Origin: Desulfocorpusculum sp964414345
GTDB lineage: Bacteria > Desulfobacterota > Desulfocorpusculales > Desulfocorpusculum
Direction of reading: 5' to 3'
Assembly: GCA_964414345.1 (NCBI GenBank)
Contig: CAYPWF010000125.1
Span: 1-5,655 of the forward strand
DNA length: 5,655 bases
This document shows positions 1 through 5,574 of this stretch, piece by piece (position 1 is the first letter of the stretch; each line of letters opens with the position of its first letter). Under the pieces are notes generated by a model that had not been told where the DNA came from, made no database searches, and saw only the letters and a program-made list of their open reading frames with translations. Position numbers and translations under genes: made by a program.

Positions 1-130
1 AGTGAAGAGTGAAGAATGAAAAACAGGGAGGGGGGGACGGGGGGAGAGGGGAGGGGAATGAAGAATGAAGAATGAAGAGTGAAGAATGAAGAGTTAAGAG
101 TGAAGAGTGAAGAGTGAAGAATGAAGAGTG
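1..130. repeat. Heptamer (7-bp) short tandem repeat array
   Basis: Two units (4-17) sit at the left edge and ten contiguous units run from 60 to 129. Each unit is GAAGAGT or GAAGAAT, with one TAAGAGT variant at 95-101. A G-rich tract (26-56) splits the two blocks, and a partial unit (GAAT, 56-59) precedes the longer one. The array probably continues left of the window, because base 1 is already inside a unit. Seven is not a multiple of three and TGA stops recur on the + strand, so it is not coding. Short tandem heptamers are known as intergenic repeats in several bacterial groups. Their role here is unknown. Confidence 0.9.
26..56 (+). other. G-run tract with G-quadruplex potential
   Basis: Five G runs of 3, 7, 6, 4 and 4 bases (26-28, 30-36, 39-44, 48-51, 53-56) are separated by loops of 1, 2, 3 and 1 bases. 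This fits the standard G-quadruplex pattern of at least four G3+ runs with loops of 1-7. It lies on the same strand as the operon's coding strand and interrupts the heptamer array. Folding in vivo is inference. Confidence 0.6.
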
Positions 131-143
131 GGGGTGTTACAAT
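115..143 (+). promoter_or_regulatory. Possible extended -10 promoter at the edge of the repeat array
   Basis: TGT followed by TACAAT (135-143) matches an extended -10 element (TGn plus five of six bases of TATAAT). The -35 position at 17-bp spacing falls on TGAAGA (115-120) inside the heptamer array and is a poor match (three of six). If used, transcription would start near 150 and leave a leader of about 200 nt before the first gene. No better sigma-70 candidate stands out between 131 and 354. This is tentative. Confidence 0.22.
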
Positions 144-330
144 GTTGGAGGATATGAGCGCGCGGGGCTCTGGAGGAAATTCACAGCTTACGGGATGATT
201 TAAACCGGCCGGGCAAGCCCAGCGGCTCGAGGGCCTGGGAAAACGCGTCTTTGGGCTGGCTCCCTTTGAGAGCTGGCATGTTTGTTTAAAGACTGGGAGT
301 CTCAGCCAAGCCAATCTGGGCCGCCAAGGT
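144..330. other. Gene-free leader region
   Basis: I see no credible gene on either strand here. The longest obvious + strand ATG reading (from 142) stops after 18 codons. The stretch contains the 8-bp palindrome CCGGCCGG (205-212) and a GGGC/GCCC pair with a 2-base loop (211-220). Neither is strong enough to call a terminator or riboswitch. It most likely serves as promoter and untranslated leader of the pump operon. Confidence 0.5.
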
Positions 331-354
331 CTTGATCCATCAAGGGATGAGGAG
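331..354 (+). promoter_or_regulatory. Dyad CTTGATCCATCAAG against the first ribosome-binding site
   Basis: CTTGAT (331-336) and ATCAAG (339-344) form a perfect 6-bp inverted repeat around CC. The right arm runs directly into the purine-rich ribosome-binding region (AAGGGATGAGGAG, 342-354). The likely Shine-Dalgarno is AAGGGA, 7 bases before the ATG at 355; the GGAG at 351-354 abuts the ATG and is too close to be the main one. The dyad could be a repressor operator, or a 5-bp RNA stem with a 4-base loop that partly masks the site. Both roles are inference, and a chance palindrome is possible. Confidence 0.35.
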
Positions 355-1689
355 ATGAGAAAGAGAACTCTTGTAGTGATCCTCTTGCTGGCCGCCATTG
401 CCTTGGGCGCGTGGATGTATCTCAGGGGGAGGCAGGGGCAGCAGGCTGCCCCCTCTTACAGGACGGCCAGGGTGGAGAGGGGGGATCTTCTGGTTTCCAT
501 AAGCGCCACCGGCACTGTGGAGCCCGAGGAGGTGGTGGATGTGGGGGCCCAGGTGGCCGGCCAGATCCTCTCTTTCGGGACCGACTCTCACGGGAAAGTG
601 GTGGACTACGGCTCTCTTGTGGAGGAAGGTACGGTCCTGGCCCGTATAGACGATTCCCTTTACTCTGCCGAGGCTGCCCAGGCAGAGGCCCAGGTGCACT
701 CGGCGAGAGCCAACCTCCAAAGGGCAGAGGCGGACCTGGAGCAGCTAAAGGCCAAACTGCAGCAGGCGGAGCGGGACTGGAAACGAGCCCAGAAGCTGGG
801 GCCCTCGGAAGCGCTTTCCCAGGCCAGCTATGATTCATATCAGTCCGCATACGAGGTGGCCCAGGCCAACCTGGCCGTGGGCCGGGCCGCCGTGCTACAG
901 GCCAAGGCAGGGGTGGCCCAGGCGGAGGCCGCCCTGAGGAGGGCCCAGAGGAACCTAAGCTACTGCACCATAAGATCCCCTGTGAAGGGCGTGATAATAG
1001 ACAGGAGAGTAAATATCGGTCAGACCGTGGTGGCGAGCCTCAACGCTCCGAGCCTTTTCCTCATTGCCAGAGACCTCAGGAGAATACAGGTCTGGGTTGC
1101 CGTCAATGAGGCGGATATAGGCAAGATAAGACCTGGCCAGCCCGTGAGCTTTACAGTGGACGCTTTCCCCGGACAGGTCTTCAGGGGTGAGGTGGGCAAA
1201 GTGCGCCTCAACGCCTCCATGACCCAAAACGTGGTCACTTACACAGTGGAGGTGGTGGCGGATAACTCAGACGGCCGCCTGCTGCCCTATCTGTCGGCCA
1301 ACGTGCGTTTCGAGCTGGAGAACAGGCAAGGGGTCCTCCTTGTCCCCAATGCGGCCCTGAGATGGAAACCCCAGCCCGGGCAGAACGCCGCAGCCCCTGG
1401 GGGGGACGGGGGGAAATCCCCTCGTGAGCCAGGGGTCTCCAAGGAGGTCCGAGGGGTTTCCCGGGTCTCGGACAAGGACCTAGGCATGCTCTGGGTGGCC
1501 GATAACGGGGGAAGAATAAGGCCTCTTCGGGTAAGAGTGGGGCTAAGCGACGGGCTAAAAACAGAGGTGAGCGGGGAAGGTTTGGCCGAGGGCATGGAGG
1601 TGGTGGTGGGGCAACAGGTTTCTGCAGGTCAGGCAAAGGGGCAGGTAAGCCCATTCACACCGAGCTTTCCGGGTGGAAGGGGACGGTAG
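355..1689 (+). CDS. MacA-like periplasmic adaptor (membrane fusion protein) of an ABC efflux pump
   Basis: The product has 444 residues and would bridge the inner-membrane permease and the outer-membrane duct. Residues 5-23 form one hydrophobic anchor after a basic MRKR start, with no lipobox, as in MacA. Residues 40-100 and about 200-235 are the two halves of a lipoyl (barrel-sandwich) domain; the second holds TIRSPVKGVI and NIGQTVVAS. Between them, residues 103-200 form an Ala/Gln/Glu-rich helical hairpin. Its tip carries the RxxxLxxxxxxS motif (R144, L148, S155) that adaptors use to dock on TolC-type proteins. A beta-barrel follows with VNEADIGKIRPGQPVSFTVD (251-269), and then a membrane-proximal domain. 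Where many MacA proteins read GMTAN, this has YLSAN (312-316). Residues 338-376 are a low-complexity Gly/Pro/Lys loop encoded partly by G runs. The start is chosen because the anchor begins right after it and an in-frame ribosome-binding site precedes it. The substrate is unknown. Confidence 0.95.
   Translation: MRKRTLVVILLLAAIALGAWMYLRGRQGQQAAPSYRTARVERGDLLVSISATGTVEPEEVVDVGAQVAGQILSFGTDSHGKVVDYGSLVEEGTVLARIDDSLYSAEAAQAEAQVHSARANLQRAEADLEQLKAKLQQAERDWKRAQKLGPSEALSQASYDSYQSAYEVAQANLAVGRAAVLQAKAGVAQAEAALRRAQRNLSYCTIRSPVKGVIIDRRVNIGQTVVASLNAPSLFLIARDLRRIQVWVAVNEADIGKIRPGQPVSFTVDAFPGQVFRGEVGKVRLNASMTQNVVTYTVEVVADNSDGRLLPYLSANVRFELENRQGVLLVPNAALRWKPQPGQNAAAPGGDGGKSPREPGVSKEVRGVSRVSDKDLGMLWVADNGGRIRPLRVRVGLSDGLKTEVSGEGLAEGMEVVVGQQVSAGQAKGQVSPFTPSFPGGRGR
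1399..1413 (+). repeat. G7-AC-G6 string identical to one in the upstream repeat zone
   Basis: The 15 bases GGGGGGGACGGGGGG occur here and again at 30-44. Here they encode most of Gly-Gly-Asp-Gly-Gly (residues 349-353) in the adaptor's low-complexity loop. The tract is followed by AAAT and then CCCC, giving a small GGGG/CCCC hairpin (1410-1421). Runs of six or seven G are prone to replication slippage. Shared origin with the upstream copy is not shown; low complexity makes convergence plausible. Confidence 0.6.
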
Positions 1690-1727
1690 AAAGCTAGACC
1701 AAAGAGAGGGTTCGTCTGCGGGCAGCC

Positions 1728-2456
1728 ATGGAGCTCATAGAGCTAAGATCCATTTTCAAGAACTACCGCATGGGGGAGGTGGAGGTGCCCGTGCTGGTGG
1801 ACGTATCCTTGAGGATCCAAAGGGGGGAACTGGTGGCCATAATGGGTGCTTCCGGCTCCGGCAAGACCACCCTCATGAACATCCTGGGCTGCCTGGACCG
1901 TCCCACATCAGGGCAGTACTGGCTGGACGGCCAGGAAGTCTCAGGCATGAGCGCCGACCAGAGAGCCATGGTCAGAAACAAAAAAATCGGCTTTGTATTC
2001 CAGAACTTCAACCTGCTGCCCCGCACCAGCGCCTTGGACAACGTGGCCATGCCCTTGTCTTACACTGCAGGTGATCTCTCCCAGAGGGAGGCCAGGAAGA
2101 GGGCCAAGGATGTCTTGGCCAGGGTGGGCCTGGCAGAGAGGCTTCATCATGAGCCCTCACAGCTTTCAGGAGGCCAGCAGCAGAGGGTGGCCATTGCCAG
2201 GGCCCTGGTGAACCGGCCGCCCCTTCTTTTGGCCGACGAGCCCACAGGAAATCTGGATTCCAAGACCAGCGAGGAGGTCTTGGCCCTTTTTGAGGAACTG
2301 AACAGGGAAGAGGGGGTCACGGTGGTGCTTGTGACCCACGACCCCCATGTGGCTGGCCACGCCAGGCGCACCATACACATACACGACGGCCGCATCGTGG
2401 GAGAGCCTCCCGCGGCCCACAAAGAAGGGATCCTTGAGAAGGGGGGTGCACCATGA
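1728..2456 (+). CDS. ABC transporter ATP-binding protein, MacB/LolD type
   Basis: The 242-residue cytoplasmic ATPase would power the pump. All nucleotide-binding motifs are intact: Walker A GASGSGKTT (40-48, Lys46), Q-loop Gln92, signature LSGGQQQR (146-153), Walker B LLLADE (166-171, catalytic Glu171), D-loop NLD (175-177) and switch His204. The N-terminal IELRSIFKNYRMGEVEVPVL is typical of MacB and LolD ATPases. In E. coli MacB this domain is fused to the permease; here it is a separate protein. The gene lies 38 bp after the adaptor gene and overlaps the permease gene by 4 bp (ATGA). The start has no good Shine-Dalgarno (GAGAGGG is 17 bases away), yet the protein matches the family from residue 2 on and no upstream in-frame start exists nearby. 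Translation may depend on the upstream gene. Residues 225-242 are a variable tail. Confidence 0.96.
   Translation: MELIELRSIFKNYRMGEVEVPVLVDVSLRIQRGELVAIMGASGSGKTTLMNILGCLDRPTSGQYWLDGQEVSGMSADQRAMVRNKKIGFVFQNFNLLPRTSALDNVAMPLSYTAGDLSQREARKRAKDVLARVGLAERLHHEPSQLSGGQQQRVAIARALVNRPPLLLADEPTGNLDSKTSEEVLALFEELNREEGVTVVLVTHDPHVAGHARRTIHIHDGRIVGEPPAAHKEGILEKGGAP
2438..2446 (+). promoter_or_regulatory. Ribosome-binding site of the permease gene, with a G6 run
   Basis: GAAGGGGGG ends 6 bases before the permease ATG at 2453 and lies inside the last codons of the ATPase gene. The G6 part (2441-2446) sits between the Shine-Dalgarno core and the start, so a change in run length would alter the spacing and also shift the reading frame of the last few ATPase codons. 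Confidence 0.55.
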
Positions 2457-3823
2457 CCCTTTACAGAACGGCCCGCACGGCCCTCCGTTCCCTCAGCCGA
2501 AATCCCATGAGGGCTCTTCTTACAACCCTGGGCATAGTGATAGGGGTGGGGGCCGTCATAGCCATGATGGAGATAGGGGTGGGTTCCTCCTCGGCCATCA
2601 GGAAGACCATAGCCAGCATGGGGGCCAACGTGCTCTTGGTCCTCCCCGGGACCGCCTCCAGCGGCGGGGTGAGCTTCGGCTCCGGAAGCGTCATGACCCT
2701 GACCGCGGAGGACGCCGAGGCGATACTGAGGGACTGCCCCTCGGTGAGGAACACCGCACCCGTGGTGCGAGCCAGGACCCAGGTGGTTTACGGGAACCGC
2801 AACTGGGTCCCGGCTGTTATGTACGGCACCACTCCTGCTTTTCTGGACGTCAGGGACTGGATGGATCTGGCCGAGGGGGAAGCATTCACTGACAGGGATG
2901 TGCTAAACGCCAACAAGGTCTGCCTTCTGGGCCAGACCCTGGTTAGGGAGCTTTTCGGGGAGGAGTCTCCCATAGGAAAGGAGATCCGTGTCAAGAACGT
3001 GGCTTTCAGGGTCGTGGGGGTGCTGAGCGCCAAGGGGGCCAACATGATGGGCATGGACCAGGACGACATTCTCCTGGCTCCCTGGACCACCATCAAGTAC
3101 AGGGTCACGGGCTCCAGCCTCCAGAGCCTGAACCAGAGCTCCAGCTCTTCCTCTGGCTCCTCTGTGAACACCCTAAGCAGGCTCTATCCTTCCACCGGGG
3201 TGCAGCTCTACCCCGAGCGCTCCGAGACACAGGCCGCGGATCAGCCCATGCCGGTCCGCTTCGCCAACATAGACCAGATCCTCCTGGCAGCCAGGAGCGC
3301 CGAGGAGATCCCCGTGGCAGTGGAGCAGATCAAATCCCTGCTCAGGGAAAGGCACAGGATCCGGCCCGGGGACCCAGACGACTTCAACATCCGGGACATG
3401 ACCGAGATGACCCGCACCCTTGCCTCCACCACATCCCTCATGACCAACCTGCTTCTTTGGGTGGCCATGATCTCCCTGGTGGTGGGAGGTGTGGGGATAA
3501 TGAACATAATGCTGGTCTCGGTCACCGAGAGGACCAGGGAGATCGGGCTTCGAATGGCCGTGGGGGCAAGGGCCAGGGACGTGCTGCAGCAGTTCCTGGT
3601 GGAGGCCGTGGTGCTTTGCCTGGTGGGGGGGGGGCTGGGCATTTTGGCAGGCCATGGAGGCTCTTACCTGGTTTGGCTCACCTTGCGCTGGCCGGTGGAG
3701 TCCTCCCCCGAGGCCGTGGCCGCGGCCGTGGCGGTCTCGGCCAGTGTGGGCATAGTCTTCGGTTTCTACCCGGCCTGGAAGGCATCCAGGCTGGATCCCA
3801 TAGAGGCCCTAAGGTATGAGTGA
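2453..3823 (+). CDS. MacB-like ABC transporter permease (MacB_PCD plus FtsX domains)
   Basis: The 456-residue inner-membrane protein has four predicted membrane helices, near residues 20-42, 331-355, 380-408 and 418-440. Between helices 1 and 2 lies a large periplasmic domain (about 43-330) of the MacB_PCD type. The C-terminal FtsX domain carries the hallmark run from VGGVGIMNIML through SVTERTREIGLRMAVGAR (344-373) and ends with the classic PIEALRYE. This is the mechanotransmitting MacB fold, in which ATP hydrolysis on the inside moves the periplasmic domains. Here it lacks the fused N-terminal ATPase. Residues about 213-270 look like an insertion compared with E. coli MacB and include a Ser-rich stretch (221-237). 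A G10 run at 3625-3634 encodes Gly392-Gly394 inside helix 3. The gene overlaps the ATPase gene by 4 bp, which points to coupled translation. Confidence 0.95.
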   Translation: MTLYRTARTALRSLSRNPMRALLTTLGIVIGVGAVIAMMEIGVGSSSAIRKTIASMGANVLLVLPGTASSGGVSFGSGSVMTLTAEDAEAILRDCPSVRNTAPVVRARTQVVYGNRNWVPAVMYGTTPAFLDVRDWMDLAEGEAFTDRDVLNANKVCLLGQTLVRELFGEESPIGKEIRVKNVAFRVVGVLSAKGANMMGMDQDDILLAPWTTIKYRVTGSSLQSLNQSSSSSSGSSVNTLSRLYPSTGVQLYPERSETQAADQPMPVRFANIDQILLAARSAEEIPVAVEQIKSLLRERHRIRPGDPDDFNIRDMTEMTRTLASTTSLMTNLLLWVAMISLVVGGVGIMNIMLVSVTERTREIGLRMAVGARARDVLQQFLVEAVVLCLVGGGLGILAGHGGSYLVWLTLRWPVESSPEAVAAAVAVSASVGIVFGFYPAWKASRLDPIEALRYE

Positions 3824-3830
3824 GGAGGAG
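3821..3830 (+). promoter_or_regulatory. Ribosome-binding region of the outer-membrane gene, overlapping the permease stop
   Basis: TGAGGAGGAG begins with the permease stop codon and ends right before the ATG at 3831. Its 5' part (TGAGG) is 5 bases from that ATG, a usable spacing. The alternative ATG at 3816 has only CTAAGG one base upstream, which is a poor site. This supports 3831 as the start and implies termination-reinitiation from the permease gene. Confidence 0.55.
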
Positions 3831-5327
3831 ATGAAGGCGAGGGGGAACCGGGGGCGTACGAGGGCTCCAGGGGGGCTGCGTGGCCTCGGGCGGGCATTTC
3901 TGTTGGGAGCGCTCCTTTGGGTGATCCAGGGTTGTGCGGTGGGGCCTGATTTCAGGAAGCCTGAGATGAGGATGCCTGGGGAGTGGGTGGAGGGGCCCTC
4001 GGCCCACGAGCCGGATTCATCCCCAGAGGGGGGAATTGCCCGCTGGTGGGATCTGTTCCAGGACCCGGTTCTGAGCTCCCTGGTGGAGCGGGCCCTTGGC
4101 TCCAACCTGGATCTCAAGCTGGCAGAGGCCCGCATAGCTCAAGCCAGGGCGGCCAGGGCTGCGGCCATAGGTTCTCTGGGGCCTCAGGTGCAAGGCTCGG
4201 CCGCCTTCCGCAGGACCCGCACACCTGTCACCTTGCCTTCCGGGCCAGGAGGAGGTGAAAAAACAAAGGGGCTTATCTCCGACCACTATGAGGCAGGGTT
4301 CGATTCGGCCTGGGAGCTGGACCTTTTCGGGGGACGGCGCCGCGGGCTTGAGGCCGGCCAGGCCGATCTCCTGGCCGCGGTGGAGAACAGGCGGGATGTG
4401 CTCGTGAGCCTGGCGGCGGAGGTGGCTAGGGAGTACCTTGAACTTAGGACCCTCCAGGAGCGTATCCTGGTGGCCCAGAAGAACCTGGATGCCCAGAGGC
4501 GCACGGCGGAGATCACCCGCAAGAGGTTCGAGGCGGGCTTTGCCAGCGGCCTGGATATGGCCAATGCCAAGGCCCAGGCAGCCACAACAGAGGCTCAGAT
4601 CCCGGTGCTCCAGGCATCCGAGAGACAAAGGGTCTACGCTTTGAGCCTGCTTCTGGGGCAGGAGCCGGGGGCACTTCTGGAAGAGCTTTCAAGGCCTGCC
4701 GGGCTTCCCCAGGCTCCTCCGGCCGCCCCGGTCGGGTTGCCATCAGAGCTTCTGCGGCGAAGGCCCGACATCCGCAAGGCCGAGGCAGAGCTTCACGCAT
4801 CCACCGCCAGGGTGGGGGTGGCTGTTGCGGAACTGTTCCCCAAGTTCACTATCACTGGTTCCCTGAGCTTTCAGGCTAGCGACGCCACCTCATGGTTTAA
4901 CTGGGTGCAAAGGATATGGTCCTTCGGTCCTGGTGTGAGCTGGCGGCTTTTCGAGACAGGTCGTGTGAGGGCGGAGATAGCCCAGAGGGAGGCCTTGCAG
5001 GAGCAGGCCCTCATTTCCTACAAACAGACCGTGCTGGAGGCCCTCAAGGAAGTGGAGGACGCCCTCGTGGCTGCGGCCAGGGAAGAGGAACACAGGCGGG
5101 CTCTGCTGGAAGCGGTGGAGGCCAACCGAAAGGCCGTGGACCTGGCTTTGAGACTCTATGTGGAGGGCCAGACAGATTTCCTCAACGTGCTCCAGGCCCA
5201 AAGAGCCCTGTACGGATCCGAGGATGATCTCATCCAGAGCCTCCGAAACAGCTGTGTGCAGCTGGTGGCCCTTTACAAGGCCCTTGGCGGGGGATGGGGA
5301 GAGGAAGGCCTTGAACCTGGGCTTTGA
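3831..5327 (+). CDS. NodT-family outer-membrane efflux lipoprotein (TolC/OprM-like)
   Basis: The product forms the trimeric exit tunnel across the outer membrane and periplasm. From 3831 it has 498 residues; an in-frame ATG at 3816 would add MSEEE. I prefer 3831 for its better ribosome-binding site and because it leaves a purely basic signal-peptide start; the upstream choice would put three Glu there. A hydrophobic stretch ends in VIQGC with Cys35, the predicted lipidated residue (Gln at -2 is slightly unusual), followed by AVGPDFRKP as is typical of NodT proteins. Further hallmarks are RWWDLFQDPVL (71-81), GFDSAWELDLFGGRRR (156-171), LPSELLRRRPDIRKAEAEL (303-321), ELFPKFTITGS (334-344), the second-repeat motif TVLEALKEVEDAL (400-412) and the end LVALYKALGGGW (478-489). 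The two outer-membrane efflux repeats are both complete. It is the last gene of the operon and the natural partner of the adaptor. Confidence 0.95.
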   Translation: MKARGNRGRTRAPGGLRGLGRAFLLGALLWVIQGCAVGPDFRKPEMRMPGEWVEGPSAHEPDSSPEGGIARWWDLFQDPVLSSLVERALGSNLDLKLAEARIAQARAARAAAIGSLGPQVQGSAAFRRTRTPVTLPSGPGGGEKTKGLISDHYEAGFDSAWELDLFGGRRRGLEAGQADLLAAVENRRDVLVSLAAEVAREYLELRTLQERILVAQKNLDAQRRTAEITRKRFEAGFASGLDMANAKAQAATTEAQIPVLQASERQRVYALSLLLGQEPGALLEELSRPAGLPQAPPAAPVGLPSELLRRRPDIRKAEAELHASTARVGVAVAELFPKFTITGSLSFQASDATSWFNWVQRIWSFGPGVSWRLFETGRVRAEIAQREALQEQALISYKQTVLEALKEVEDALVAAAREEEHRRALLEAVEANRKAVDLALRLYVEGQTDFLNVLQAQRALYGSEDDLIQSLRNSCVQLVALYKALGGGWGEEGLEPGL

Positions 5328-5351
5328 ACCGGGGTTACAAGTTATTCCCCG
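5328..5351 (+). terminator. Weak hairpin just after the last stop codon
   Basis: CGGGG (5330-5334) can pair with CCCCG (5347-5351) across a 12-base loop, starting 2 bases past the stop codon. No T tract follows, so it does not look like a standard intrinsic terminator. It may only stabilise the 3' end, or be chance. Confidence 0.2.
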
Positions 5352-5363
5352 AACTGGTCAAAT

Positions 5364-5528
5364 TAGCCCAACTTCCGCACCCCTGGCTCACGAATCCAGT
5401 GATATCAAGGTATTACGATTTTAGTTAGTCACTAAACTGGCTTTAGCCCAACTTCCGCACCTCTGAGTCAATAATCCAGTGATATCAAGGTATTGTGTCT
5501 TGGTTAGTCACTAAACTGGCTTTAGCCA
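5364..5528. repeat. Two diverged tandem copies of an 80-bp intergenic repeat
   Basis: Copy 1 (5364-5443, 80 bp) and copy 2 (5444-5522, 79 bp) match at roughly 87 percent by eye with one gap. A third copy starts with TAGCCA (5523-5528) and breaks off, and GAACTGG (5351-5357) resembles the end of a truncated earlier copy. Three blocks are conserved: a 17-base block opening with TAGCCCAACTTCC, one around CCAGTGATATCAAGG, and one around TTAGTCACTAAACTGG. Each unit holds the palindrome TTAGTCACTAA and an inverted pair CCAGT/ACTGG. GC falls to 24 of 60 here, well below the genes. No reading frame of note is present. It could be a family of dispersed repeats or a duplicated insertion-sequence end; I cannot tell which. 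Confidence 0.85.
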
Positions 5529-5574
5529 AGTCCTCCTTGGTTTGATCGGCTCGCAAGCTATGTTGAGCTTGGCG
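5524..5574. other. Two adjacent hairpins after the 80-bp repeats
   Basis: CCAAG (5526-5530) pairs with CTTGG (5536-5540) around TCCTC, extendable by one wobble and one A-T pair, and is followed by TTT. Next, CGCAAGCT (5552-5559) pairs with AGCTT plus GCG (5566-5574, one bulged G) around ATGTTG. Neither has a long T tract. Either could act as a weak terminator for transcription from left or right, or be part of a repeat or element end. Confidence 0.3.

Noticed and set aside
274..290. Possible sigma-54 promoter (TGGCATG followed by TTTGTTTAA)
   Set aside because: The -24 half matches well, but the essential GC of the -12 element is missing.
266..294. Possible sigma-70 promoter with TTGAGA as -35
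   Set aside because: At 17-bp spacing the -10 would be AAGACT, and the more -10-like TTTAAA is only 13 bp away. Neither is convincing.
340..850. Open frames on the minus strand and in the second + frame across the adaptor gene
   Set aside because: They lie opposite or within a clearly conserved gene, show Pro/Gly/Arg-rich low-complexity translations typical of GC-rich shadows, and match no family.
3241..3655. Long minus-strand frames across the permease gene
   Set aside because: The + strand permease is conserved over its full length, and the minus translations look like antisense shadows with no recognisable domain.
5364..5528. CRISPR array
   Set aside because: There are only two 80-bp units, directly adjacent and diverged, with no short repeat and unique-spacer pattern.
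5523..5546. Minus-strand AGGAGG (near 5533-5538) as the ribosome-binding site of a leftward gene
   Set aside because: No ATG follows at suitable spacing, and the TTG reading stops after about 14 codons.
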